64,000 bases of DNA from Musa acuminata AAA Group (lineage: Eukaryota > Streptophyta > Magnoliopsida > Zingiberales > Musaceae): contig NC_088347.1 of assembly GCF_036884655.1 (NCBI RefSeq), positions 18,408,501 through 18,472,500 of the forward strand, given 5' to 3'. This document shows positions 45,040 to 56,771 of the stretch, one piece after another. How positions within the stretch are numbered: the first letter of the stretch is position 1; every line of letters starts with the position of its first letter. Below the pieces are notes generated by a model. The model was not told the origin of the DNA. It made no database searches and saw only the letters and a list, made by a program, of their open reading frames with translations. Both the position numbers and the translations under genes were made by a program.

Positions 45040-46659
45040 TTATCTTCGGATGGAACTCTTTCCACTGCTACATCTCCTCGGGTTACAATCTCTCTGATAA
45101 GCTGGAACCTCCTCAGAACACTTCTGATGAGACCCGGGTTCCCTTATTTGAGTAATCGCCCCGTTGTTGTCGTAATATAAGGAGATCGGCTCCTCGCTAC
45201 CCGGCACGACTCCCAAATCTGTGATGAACTTCTTCACCCAGACTCCCTCCTTTGCTACATCTAATGCAGCAATGTACTTCGCCTCTGTGGTCGAGTCAGC
45301 AGTGGTATCTTGCTTGGAACTCTTCCAGCACACTGCTCCTCCATTCAAGGTGTACACATACCCTGAATTCGACTTGTTATCATCGACATCAGACTGAAAA
45401 CTTGAGTCTGTGTAGCCTTCAACCTTAAGGTTATTACCTCCATATACTAGTAAAAGATCCTTAGTCCTTCTCAAGTACTTAAGGATACACTTTACTGCTT
45501 TCCAGTGCTCCAAGCTTGGTTCCGCATGATACCTGCTCGTGACACTCAGAGCATGCGCTATATCAGGCCTAGTACATAGCATGGCATACATGATAGACCC
45601 TATTGCTGAGGCATAAGGTATCATATTCATGTTTGCCCTTTCTTCTAGAGTCTTTGGGGACATACTCGTAGAAAGCGATATCCCATGTCTCATCGGTATG
45701 AGACCTCTCTTGGAATTTTCCATGCCAAACCTTTTGACAATGGTTTCTATGTACCTGGACTGGGACAAGCTAAGCATCCTTTTGGATCTATCTCTATAGA
45801 TTCTAATCCCCAAGATATAGGATGCTTCCCCTAAGTCCTTCATGGAGAAGTGTCTAGATAACCAAGCCTTTACCGTGGATAGCATTCCTACGTCATTCCC
45901 AATGATGAGGATGTCATCCACATATAACACGAAAAAGGTGATAGCGCTCCCACTTACCTTCCTGTACACACAAGGCTCATCTTTGTTCTTAACGAAGTCA
46001 TAAGATCTGATTGCCTCATCAAATCTTATGTTCCAACTTCGGGAAGCTTGCTTTAGTCCATAAATGGATCTAAGCAACCTACACACCTTATCTAGGCAGT
46101 TCTTGGACACGAATCCCTCAGGTTGCATCATATACACCTCCTCCACGAGGTTCCCATTGAGGAATGCGGTTTTCACATCCATCTGCCAGATCTCATAATC
46201 ATAGTGTGCTGCAATAGCCAATAGAATTCTGATGGATTTTAACATTGCTACGGGTGAGAAGGTTTCGTCGTAGTCAACACCTTGCCTTTGACGATACCCC
46301 TTAGCCACTAGCCTTGGTTTATAGGTCTCTACCTTTCCATCTACTCCGATCTTTTTCTTAAAGATCCATTTGCAACCAATGGGTACAATACCTTCGGGCG
46401 CATCAACTAGGTTCCAAACCTTATTGGAGTACATAGAATCCATCTCAGAATTCATGGCTTCTTGCCACTTCCCGAAGTCTATACTCATAATAGCCTCCTC
46501 GTAGGTCTGAGGATCAATATCCTCAACATCCTCTCCTCTAATATGTCCCACATATCTCTCAAGAGGATGTGATATCAGACCTGCGTAAAGTTGAAACTTG
46601 TGTATTAGGTACCTGAACAGACTCGGGCTGTTGAGTGGTGCTTGAGCTTGGTTCTCCAA
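45040..46659 (-). pseudogene. Copia element I reverse transcriptase and RNase H
   Basis: A long open frame with the Ty1/copia RT order: KWQEAMNSEMDSMYSNKVWN, GCKWIFKKKIGVDG, ARLVAKG-like PRLVAKGYRQRQG, DVKTAFLNGNL, YGLKQASRSWN and the catalytic LYVDDILIIGND. RNase H follows (GYTDSSFQSD, TTEAKYIAALD). The first ~34 codons are out of frame with the element, and an 8-bp deletion near 45115 changes the end after SHQK. The same deletion occurs in H. Confidence 0.85.
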
Positions 46660-47820
46660 CTTCGCTCAACTCTATCATTCTCCCACTATCTCCGCCAAGA
46701 ATATGTTCCTTCTCAAGGAACACTGCTCTCTTATCTACAAAGACCTTTTGGTCCTCGAGATGATAGAAATAATACCCACAAGTTTCCTTGGGGTATCCCA
46801 CAAATTTGCATCGCTCTGTCCTTGATTCTAACTTATCGGGGTTGTGTCTTTTAACATGGGCAAGGCAGCCCCAAATCTTAACAACCTTAAGATCAGTCTT
46901 TTTCCCTTTTTATATCTCATATGGTGTAGACACTACCGACTTAGTTAGAACTCTGTTCAAAAGGTAAGCTACGGTTTCTAGGGCATATCCCTAGAATAAG
47001 ATGGGTAGGTCAGTGAAACTCATCATGGACTGTACCATATCTAATAGCATACGATTCCTCCTTCCAGAGACACCATTGAGCTGAGGTGTATAAGGAGGTG
47101 TCCATTGGGATAATATCCCATGGTCCTTGAGAAACCGAGTAAACTCTGTACTTAAGTACTCACCTCCTCGATCTGATCGAAGAGTTTTGATACTCTTTCC
47201 GGTCTGGTTCTCCACCTCATTCTTATACTCTTTGAATTTCTCAAAGGCCTCGGACTTGTACTTCATTAAGTACACATATCCATACCTTGAGAAATCATCA
47301 GTAAATGTAATGAAGTAGGAGTAACCTCCAATGGCATGAGTTGACATGGGTCCACATACATCACTATGTATGAGTTCCAACAACTCAGTGGCTCTCTCTC
47401 TAATTCCATTAAATGGAGAGTTAGTCAGTTTTTCACGAAGGCAAGGCTCGCAAGTTGCATATTATACATAGTCAAATGGATCTAGATATCCATCATTTAG
47501 CAACTTTTGAATCCTTCCCTTATGGATATGACCTAGCCTACAATGCCATAGGTATGCACTGTGCATCTCATCTCGTTTCCTCTTAGACACTTACATTCAT
47601 GATATGTGGAGTAGTGTCTTGCATAAACAAACCTTTATGCAATATTCCTCTCGTCAATCTCCCCTCGGCTTTGTTAGAATTTATAATAAATTATAGATGT
47701 GATAAGCAATACTGGTATCCAATACCAATGCACTATCACAAAAATCTAACAATTGGAGATTGATCATGAATGTACCTGAAGCTTCACCAAGCTTCTTGTT
47801 TCGCCCTTTCTGCAAGTACT
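46660..47820 (-). pseudogene. Copia element I integrase and protease remnants
   Basis: Minus strand. ORF 46991-47383 holds the integrase core: the Asp in LIHSDVCGP, the Asp in LRSDRGGEY, but Gly in VSGRRNRM at the position of the catalytic Glu (36 residues after the second Asp, the DD35E spacing). It ends in TAG after LPILF, where a Trp is expected before GYA. The GAG_pre-integrase HCRLGH-like part lies near 47540 in another frame. Most of the protease (~250 bp) is deleted around 47640-47690 compared with H. Confidence 0.8.
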
Positions 47821-48595
47821 CTTTTCAGTTCCTCTTCCAGTGCCCATCTTTACCACAGTGGAAGCACTGGCCTTTGTCCTTTACTGGGTCTTTCTTAGCA
47901 ACCTTTGCTTTACCTTGTCTGCCCTTGCCCTTTCCCTTCTTAAGGGACCTTTCTGCTTTCCTTTTCTTTCTGGTCTCACTAGTGTAGAGAACTGGCTTCT
48001 CTTTCTTAATAGTACTCTCTGCCTCCCTCAACATATTGAGGAGCTCTGGGAGAGTCACCTCAAGCTTGTTCATATTAAAATTCATTATGAACTGTGAAAA
48101 GGAATCTGGTAGGGACTGAAGCACAATGTCCACACACAAGTTATCCTCTAGGACCATTCTTAGACTTATGAGTTTCTCTATCCACTCAATCATCTTTAGG
48201 ACATGGTTCTGTACCGGTGTCCCCTCAGTCATCCTAGCGCGAAAGAGGCTCTTAGATATCTCATATCGCTGAGTCCTTCCCTGTTCCTCAAATAATTTGC
48301 GGACATGTAGGAGAATGGATCTGGCATCCATCTTTTCATGTTGTCTCTGTAACTCAAGAGTCATAGAGCCCAACATATAGCACTGAGCAAAAGTGGAGTC
48401 ATCAATGTACTTCACGTAGCAAGCGATCTCATCCTCGCTTGCCCCTTCTTCGGGCGTAGGCATCACTATATCAAGGACGTATACGATTTTCTCCGCTGTG
48501 AGAACAATTCTCAAGTTACGGAGCCAATCCGTATAATTTGGACCAATGAGGCGGTTGACATCAAGTATGCCACGTAAGGGATTTAAAAGCGACAT
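47821..48595 (-). pseudogene. Copia element I gag
   Basis: 256 codons from the ATG at 48595 ([20 protein letters not shown]). The UBN2-like core includes [20 protein letters not shown] and [13 protein letters not shown], then a Lys-rich stretch and a [13 protein letters not shown] knuckle cut by TGA at the last Cys. In H this Cys is intact and gag runs on into protease. Confidence 0.83.
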
Positions 48596-49651
48596 TTTCT
48601 GAAAATAAAGATGCAGTAGAAATGAATAACATGCAGATTTTACAAGAAATAAACTATCAAGATATGGACTTCTATCTTAATATGCTCCCACTATTTTACT
48701 AATGAGTCACGCAACACCCTCAGCACGTGAAACGGAAGTCTCCGACAGACTTCTAATGGGGATCAGGATCCAATCAGCGTCTTAGTGTAACCTCGAGGGA
48801 CTCGACCAATCACACTAAGCCTAAAAGGTAGGCAACTCTTACCAATCACAACTCCTTGTGATTCCCGTCCTGTTCGGCCTCCGAATCACCATGGCCTCGA
48901 GGGACTCGACCAACCATGATGCTCGGTTAAGTCAACACCTTCGTTACAAGATGAGTCTGATTTGATGATATACCCTCGAGGGACTCGACCAAGTATACCA
49001 TGCCCTCAAGTCACCAGTGACATCTCTATGTCGTAAGCAAGATAGCGAATCGCGATATAGGTGAGTCTCGAGGGACTCGACCAACTCAACCTACACCAAG
49101 AATCGGTTCCTACTCATAACGATGCAAGGCCACGTGGGTCAATATAATTGCCTCACGTTTACCGACTTAATATTATCGAGAGATGTTTCTATGATTTGGT
49201 CTCCTAATATGACATGTCACACATATACATATTTAATATATATCTACATTGCATGCAAATATATCTACTTATCTAGTATGTGTATAATCAATTGCACCAG
49301 ATGATCATGGACCATAACCTAATGTGATTAGGCCCAAGCCAGTAGGCCTAATCACTCACATCAAGATCTATGTGTGCAACAGTGCATCTCCATGCCCTGT
49401 GATCGTCCATCTCGTCCTCGTCGGTTCCGTCGACATCTTGATGCATCTTCATTCATCACGATCGTCCGTCTCGTGGGTCCCGCTATCGTATCCACGCTCC
49501 CGCTGCGCCTCCTCATGTGATTACAACTTAATCATAGGCACGCAGGCCCGACAATAAACGAGAAATATAATGGAGGCTCGCAGACCTCAATAATAATAAT
49601 CACAAGTACACACATCACACGGTCCATGATAATTCGTCCACACATCATACA
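48596..49651 (-). other. 5' leader of copia element I with repeated CTCGAGGGACTCGACCAA
   Basis: Untranslated leader between gag and the 5' LTR side. An 18-bp word, CTCGAGGGACTCGACCAA, occurs four times at about 48792, 48896, 48975 and 49067; its core TCGAGGGACTCGA is a 5-bp perfect inverted repeat with a 3-nt loop. The leader ends at CACATGTA, fused to the interior of a copia LTR; the leader part close to the 5' LTR is lost. Confidence 0.75.
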
Positions 49652-50534
49652 TCACATGTACTAGGCCACTACGCCATTGTCTCCAAACGGTACAAGGGAT
49701 CTAATCCATCGGACTTGTCTGTCCATAATTACCATATGTCTATAATCCCTCATTCATCTAACATCCTAGAGACCATATATTGGGTATGGTAATATCAGGC
49801 CCATATAGAATCTTGTCCGAGACTCGCTCTAATCGTATTCTCCTAGAGAATTTCTCTCTCAATCTGAATGACCTTGGCTAGGGATTTTGTTTGAGTGAGC
49901 ACACAATGGATATTCCTCTCACAATACCAAGAGTGGATGATCCTCTATTGACAAACAATTTCCTTTATAAAGTTGGTTACCATTCTTGAGAACTAGTTGT
50001 ACTAGATTTGAAACTTTTAAACCTGTAAGTTTGGTGTCAAAGAATGGAGTACTCAAACAAGGTATCTTTGGTGTCTCAAGTATAAGGACCAAACACACAA
50101 CTGGTACTACAAAATCGTTGTCTGACATTCGTTATCATTAACCATCCAGCATTCTGTAAGTAGATCAATCAATGAACTCATTTTCTAATAAGCACCTATA
50201 CTATATCTCTTTTATCCCCACACGAGCAACTATGAGACCAACCGCCTCTATCATATGGATGAGTATACAGTGCACTAGTCTATCTGGTTATCTTGATGTC
50301 CTTCTCGAGTAACCTATGACTGTGATGATTTAGGATTTGTGTTTAAAGGTGAATCGGTCTCATTATCGTGATCTCATCATGATCTGATTCTTGTTGTATA
50401 AATCCAAGGATCTCACAATATACATATGGATAATATATGATAAAATGTCACTAATAATAAGCAAAGAGATCGTTGCAGCATGTCACAAGTGTCATCACTC
50501 ACGTGATTGACTTGTAGGGCACCTATAACTAACA
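49652..50534 (-). repeat. Truncated older copia LTR fused to element I
   Basis: Matches the right-hand ~890 bp of the copia LTR (from ACTAGGCCACTACGCC to AACTAACA) but is more diverged than the LTR at 43438. It is followed by ATCTCCC, the start of a polypurine tract, so it looks like the 3' LTR of a different minus-sense element, not the partner of element I. Confidence 0.7.
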
Positions 50535-50541
50535 ATCTCCC

Positions 50542-50913
50542 TATTATGACTCTAGCTAGGAGAGTCCTAATTGAATTTTATTGAAAGGGGCATTCATGTA
50601 AAACCTACCTAGCTGATCCCTATTAAAGAAGAGGTCGGCTAGGGTTAGGGTTAGTTGGGAGGTTGCTTCTTAGAGTATGAGTCTTATTAGGAGTTAGTTA
50701 GAAGTATTAGTCTTAAGTAGGAGTCCTATTAGGAGTTGGGGTTTAGAAGTCCTATAAATAGTTATGTATTCATCCTCTTTTGATAAGCAATAGATGAATC
50801 TTTTTAGCAACCTTTGAGTAATAACTTGGAGGAAGGAACCCCTATAGAGTTCCAAGGAGACTGATCCCTTAAAGAGATCAACCCCAAGCTTAGAATCCAT
50901 TAGGGTTCTAACA
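50542..50913 (+). repeat. 5' LTR of gypsy element E (372 bp)
   Basis: TATTATGACTCTAGC...TTCTAACA, B/C family, with a single terminal hairpin unit and a mutated left tip. A primer-binding site TTGGTATCAGAGTAGG follows at 50915. Confidence 0.8.
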
Positions 50914-52233
50914 CTTGGTATCAGAGTAGGATTCCTAACATCTTGCTGCCCTTCCACAGCCATCCATCAACCCTCCATAGCCACCCAAAGCAATTCCCAC
51001 AATTGCTTAAAAGATCGTCGTCAAATTTCATCGTCATCTCTACTACTGCAGATCATCCTTTGATCTCCCCGTAAATTACAATAGGTTTTGGTTTTCTACC
51101 CTACTGTTACTGCAATTTAGTTATTTTTATTCAAAAATCTAGTCATCCATCATCCCTCCATAGCTGCCCAAAGTAATTTTCATAATTGCTTAAAAGATCA
51201 TCGCCAAATTTCGCTATCATCTACACCATCGCAGATCATCCTTTGATCTCCCAATGAATTACAACAGGTTCTGGTTTCCTACCTTACTACTACTGTAATT
51301 TAGTTATCCTTGTTCAAAAATCTCAAAAAAAATTGTTCCTATATTGCTGCATATACTTTTCGTCGTAAAGTTTTTATCTCTACGACGAAAGATGCATTGC
51401 AAAATTCTAGTCGTATAGCACAGTTTATTTGATCTTGATACTGTATTTTTTCAGTCCAAATCTCTACAAAATTTTTATGATAGCTTTGATGCTTCCTTTG
51501 GTTTCATCAAAAGATTCCCAATATAAACCACTGATCTTTTACGTCCAAACTACTAGATGCACTGTAGAATTCTAACCGCATAACACAGTTTGTTTGATCT
51601 TGCTACTGTGTTTTTTCTATCCAAATCTCTACAAAATTTTTATAATGGCTTTGACATGTCCTAACAGTAGATTTCCCTTTGATTTCATCAAAAAATTCCC
51701 AATATAAACCATATAGCACATGTCCTAACAGCTGATTTCCCTTTGGTTTCATCAAAAGATTCTTAATATAAACCACTGATCTTTTACATCCAAACTGCTA
51801 GATGCACTACAGAATTCTAGCCACATAACATAGTTTGTTTGATCTTGATACTACATTTTTTCAGTCCAAATCTCTACAAAATTTTTATTATAGCTTTGAC
51901 GCTTTCTAACAGTAGATTTTCCTTTGATTTCAACAAAAGATTCCCAATATAAACCATTAATCTTTTACGTCTAAACTGCTAAATGCACTACAGAATTCCA
52001 ATCACATAGCACAGTTTGTTTGATCTTACTACTATATTTTTTCTATCCAAATCTCTATGAAATTTTTATGACAGCTTTGACACTTCCAAACAATGGATTT
52101 TCTTTTGGTTTCGTTAAAAACTTCTCAATATAAACCACTGACCTTTTACGTCCAAACTGTTATACTTTAGATGTAAAAATCTACTGTAGTACCTTTCCGT
52201 GATCCTCAATTTTTCTAAACCTTCCACCACCCC
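50914..52233 (+). repeat. Leader of element E with large tandem repeats
   Basis: At about 51395-52175 a unit of ~165-180 bp is repeated four to five times. Each carries CAGTTTGTTTGATCTTG, TCCAAATCTCTACAAAATTT, CAAAAGATTCCCAATATAAA and TTTTACGTCCAAACT; anchor copies lie at 51421, 51586, 51831 and 52011. The longer third step includes an inner duplication. No coding potential. Confidence 0.75.
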
Positions 52234-53150
52234 ATGCCATTAACCTATCAACAAAAAAAAGACAGGGACATCTCTGATCTACATGCATATGCTATGGCTT
52301 CTCAAGATCCAATTAATGCCAAATTTGAAGCATGGGAATCTTGGATTGAATCACGCTTGGAGGACAAATTGTGTGCTTTGTTTACAGAATTCAAAATTGG
52401 ACAACCGTCGAGTCCAATCAAATTTTAGCAAGGAGAGAGTTTAGAAAGGCCTCTAGAGAAGGAGGGATAGCTCTCGGACATGCTTCAGCCATGCATGAGG
52501 GTGGACTTCCTGTGATGGGAAGAAGTAGACTTGGTGGGGTGGATTTCGCACACCGAATGTTACTTTCGCTACTACCGAACATTGGATGATGCTATGGCAG
52601 AAATTACTATCATCCACCTTGAAGAAGATGCTATTCAATAGTATATTGGCTGGAATACAATCATGGAGCTCGGAATCAATTTAAGAACACACTGCTGAAT
52701 CATTTCGGACTTACGAAGTATGAAATTATCGATGGCCAACTCGCAAAGATTTGACAAATCTCTATGATTCAAGAGTACCAAACCAAGTTTAAGAAGCTAT
52801 CCTACCTTGCTTGTGATTGGATTGACTATCAATTGTTAAGAACATTTATCGAATGACTCAAGCTAGAGATAAAAGGGGAGGATAAGGCACGACAGTTCCA
52901 TACCGTGATAACTATGATTTCTTTCGCCCAAATACAAGAAGAATAAATACTTAGAGGATGAGAACCTCTCCTAGACCCATGGCATATAAACCTCCTTCTG
53001 CTCCTAGCCGTCCTTTGCTGCCAAAAAACTTGACAAGAGAATAAAAACGTGACCAATCAGCAAAGGGTCTTTGTTGGTATTGCGACGAGCCGTGGAACCA
53101 CGATCATCATTGCAAAAGGGGCTGCCTCCTACTAATTGAACCTCTTGAAG
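52234..53150 (+). pseudogene. Element E gag, heavily mutated
   Basis: The start is preserved for 64 codons (MPLTYQQKKDRDISDLHAYA, DPINAKFEAWESWIESRLED), then stops and frameshifts. Later scraps match B: TIIHLEEDAIQ-like near 52605, FIE*LKLEIKGEDKARQ near 52845, and a CWYCDEPWNHDHHC knuckle near 53073. Confidence 0.75.
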
Positions 53151-54577
53151 ATATGGAGGAGGAGGTCTAGGAGCATGAGGAAAAGGTCACGAATGAAAAA
53201 CAACAATCGATCGATATTACGATGCATGCCCTTGCCGGCTACGCAAACCCGCAAACGATAAAAGTGGGAGGACTTCTAAAGCAACAACCTATCACCATTC
53301 TTATTGACACCGGGAGCACTAATAATTTTATGAATAGAAAGGTTGCTATCTGAATAGCCTTACCTATCAAGAATTACAGCAGTTTTGACATTAAGGTCAC
53401 CGACGGACGAATTTTGAAGTGTGATCATAGGTGCCCGTGGGTGAAACTGTTGCTGCAGGATCAAGAGATAATTGCAGATTTCTTCCTCCTCCCTCTTGAT
53501 GATTATAAGGTGTGCTTAGTATCGAATGACTGATGATATTAGGTGATGTTTTCTGAAATTTTATGAAACTAATTATGAAATTTTACAATAAGGGGAAACA
53601 GGTGATACTACACAGAAAACGAGGGGGCGATGAAATGATGATTTGTTCACAACGAATGGATAAGGTTTTGTACCGAGCATGCAGCGTCTTTTTAGTACAA
53701 CTTGAGCATCAAACTAAGGGAGAGCTAATAGAATTTGAAGATTCAAACCTACTTCCTTTGCTTGCTGAATTTTCAGATATATTTGACAAACCGCGTAACC
53801 TACCTCCTACCCATCGGCATGATCAATGTATACCAATTCTTACGGGCAAGCCTCCAGTAAATACTCGGTCATATCAGTATCCACATCTTTGAAAGGATAA
53901 AATAGAAAGGATTATAAAAGAGATGCTCAAAACATGAGTTATTCGGCCAAGTTGCAACCCCTACTCTTCACCGGTGCTCCTCGTACAAAAGAAGGATGGA
54001 ACATAGCAAATGTTCATTGATTACCGAGCTCTAAACAGCATAATCATTAAGGACAAATACCCTATTCCAATAGTAGATGAATTGCTTGATGAATTAAAGG
54101 GAGCATAAGTCTTTACAAAGCTAGACCTTCGATCCGATTATCATCAAATACGAGTGTGCGAAGAAGACATACCGAAAACCGCCTTTCGAATACACAACAG
54201 CCACTACGAATTTTTGGTATGCCCTTTGGTCTCACCAATGCTCCCTCCACCTTCCAAAGTCTTATGAATGATATTTTCAGAAATTATCTTCGTAGGTTTG
54301 TGTTGGTTTTCTTCAACGATATCCTTATTTACAGTCCTTCTCTTGAAAGTCATTTTCAACACTTACGTCTTGTTTTGACGATTTTACAAGAATATGTTCT
54401 TTTTGTCAAAAAAATCATAGTGCAGCTTTCGTCAATAGAAGGTAGAATATCTTGGGCATATTATATAATAGGGTGGCGGTGGACCCCTCTAAAAGTAAAG
54501 CAATGCAGAACTAGTCCACCCCGAGGAACATAAAATCGCTATGCAGCTTTCTCGGTTTAACAGGCTACTACTGTAAG
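53151..54577 (+). pseudogene. Element E protease and reverse transcriptase, mutated
   Basis: Protease DTGSTNNF is intact (53310-53335) but followed by a stop. The RT starts in ORF 53563-53892 (DIFDKPRNLPPTHRHD, PILTGKPPVNTRSYQY) and, after stops, continues in 54156-54533 with [18 protein letters not shown] and [14 protein letters not shown]. There the first catalytic Asp of FFDD is Asn. The frame reaches LTGYYCK, where copia element H is inserted. Confidence 0.8.
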
Positions 54578-56072
54578 TGTTGGGAAATCATAGGGGGGCG
54601 ACATCATATGCGCAGCGGAAGAACAAGAAAACAAAATTCCCCGATTCCCAAAAAGATGTTCATCGTCGTGCGAAGATTGGTGCGCAAAATCCGCAAAAAC
54701 ACAAAACTGCGTATAGAGATTGTGTTACCTAGGGAGATCGTATATCCCTGTTTCCTTACAGATCCTTAGGAGAGGGTGAAGGAGGTCAAGCGTCCTCCTC
54801 TCTAGCGGTGATCCACACAGCAGGGTTGCGACAACGCTCCTCAAAACTCCAGGCCTACTCTGAGGTGGAGAGGGAGAGGAGAATAGGAAGGGCAAGCAAA
54901 GACTCTAGCCTATGAGGCTGTGAATCCCTCCTATTTATAGAGATCCCGTGTCAAAACCCTAATGGGTCCTTTCCCTAGTGGGTATTAGATCTGCATCCAA
55001 TAAGACAAGGGCTCCGTCGGATATCTCATATCCGAACCTCTACTCATCGCAATGCCTACCATATGTGTGTGACCCTCTAGGCCCAATATCGAGCTGGCCG
55101 TGAGTCATACCTGTCAGAACTCCTTCTAACTCAGTGAATTATTATCTCTGTAATAATTCACTCGACTCATCGACTACGGAAGTACTAGGCCACTACGCCG
55201 TAGTCCCCAGACGATACAGGGGAATCCAATCCATTGGACCTGTCTGTCCTCAGTTACCATGTACCTATAGTCCCTCATCCATCTAATATCCCAGAGACCG
55301 TATATCAAGCATGGTGCTGTCAGACCCATACGGTTTCTACTCGAGTCTCGCTCTAATCGGATTCTCCCGGAGAACTCTTTCTCTCTCAACCCGAATGACC
55401 CTGGCCAGGGATTTGTCTGAGCAAGAACACATGGGATATTCCTCTCATGATGCCGAGAGTGGATGATCCTCTATCGACACTCAATAGCCCTCGTAAGGTC
55501 GACTACCACTCCCAATGACCAGCTGTACTAGATCTGGGAACAGCCAAACCTATAAGTCTGGTATCAAAGAGTGGAGCACTCATACAGGACATCCTTGGTG
55601 TCTCAAGTCTAAGGACCAGATACACCACTAGGACTACGGAATCATTGTCTGACAATAAGGCATCATCAACCATCCAGCATTCCGTAAGCGGATCAATCAG
55701 TGAACTCATTCTCCAATGAGCACCTGTACTGTATCCCTAGTGTCCCTACACGAGCAGCTATGAGACCAGCTGCATCCATCATATGGACGGGTATACAGCA
55801 CACCAGTCTATCCGGTTATCACGATGTCCCTCTCGAGTAACCTATGACCGGGATTATTTAGGATATGTGTTTAAAGGTGAATCGGTCTCATTATCGTGAT
55901 CTCATCACGATCCGATTCCCATTGCACAAATCCAAGGACATCACAATATATATGCATTTATGCAATAGTTATAAAGTGATATACGCCAAAATATAATAAG
56001 CAAAAAGATTCTGTATCAAGTCACACGTGCCATCACTCACGTGATTGGCTTGCTGGGCACTTATGACTAGCA
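54578..56072 (-). repeat. 3' LTR of element H
   Basis: TGTTGGGAAATC...GACTAGCA. The polypurine tract follows (plus ATCTCCCACTTGACC, 56073-56087). It contains the 55-bp segment (54858-54912) absent from the other LTR. Confidence 0.92.
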
Positions 56073-56771
56073 ATCTCCCACTTGACCTAAAGCCAATCAC
56101 CTATGTGTCTGATCCCCATCAGACCCCTGTGACGCTCAAAGACAAAATGAGACAACGGCTTTGTCAGTGGATCTGCAATGTTATCTTCGGATGGAACTCT
56201 TTCCACTGCTACATCTTCTCGGGTGACAATCTCTCTTATAAGTTGGAACCTCCTCAGAACACTTCTGATAAGACCCGGGTTCCCTTATTTGAGTAATCAC
56301 CCCTTAGTTGTCGCAATATAAGGAAGTCGACTTGTCGCTATCTGTATCGACTCCCAAATCTGTGATGAACTTCTTCACTCAGACTCCCTCCTTTGCTGCA
56401 TCTGATGCAGCAATGTACTCCGCCTCTGTGGTCGAGTCAGCAGTGGTATCTTGCTTGGAACTCTTCCAGCACACTGCTCCTCCATTCAAGGTGTACACAT
56501 ACCCTGAATTCGACTTGCTATCATCGACATCAGACTGAAAACTTGAGTCAGTGTAGCCTTCAACCTTAAGGCTATTACCTCCATATACTAGTAAAAGATC
56601 CTTAGTCCTTCTCAAGTACTTAAGGATACACTTTCCTGCTTTCCAGTGCTCCAAGCCTGGATCCGCCTGATACCTGCTCGTGACACTCAGAGCATGCGCT
56701 ATATCAGGCCTAGTACATAGCATGGCATACATGATAGACCCTATTGCTGAGGCATAAGGTATCATATTCAT
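56073..56771 (-). pseudogene. Element H RNase H, frame-broken
   Basis: ORF 56379-56771 encodes MIPYASAIGSIMYAMLCTRP, the GYTDSSFQSD block and TTEAEYIAASDAAKEGV, ending in TGA where copy I has TGG (Trp). A 70-bp deletion at 56781 relative to copy I separates it from RT. The 8-bp deletion near 56250 seen in copy I is also here. Confidence 0.83.
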
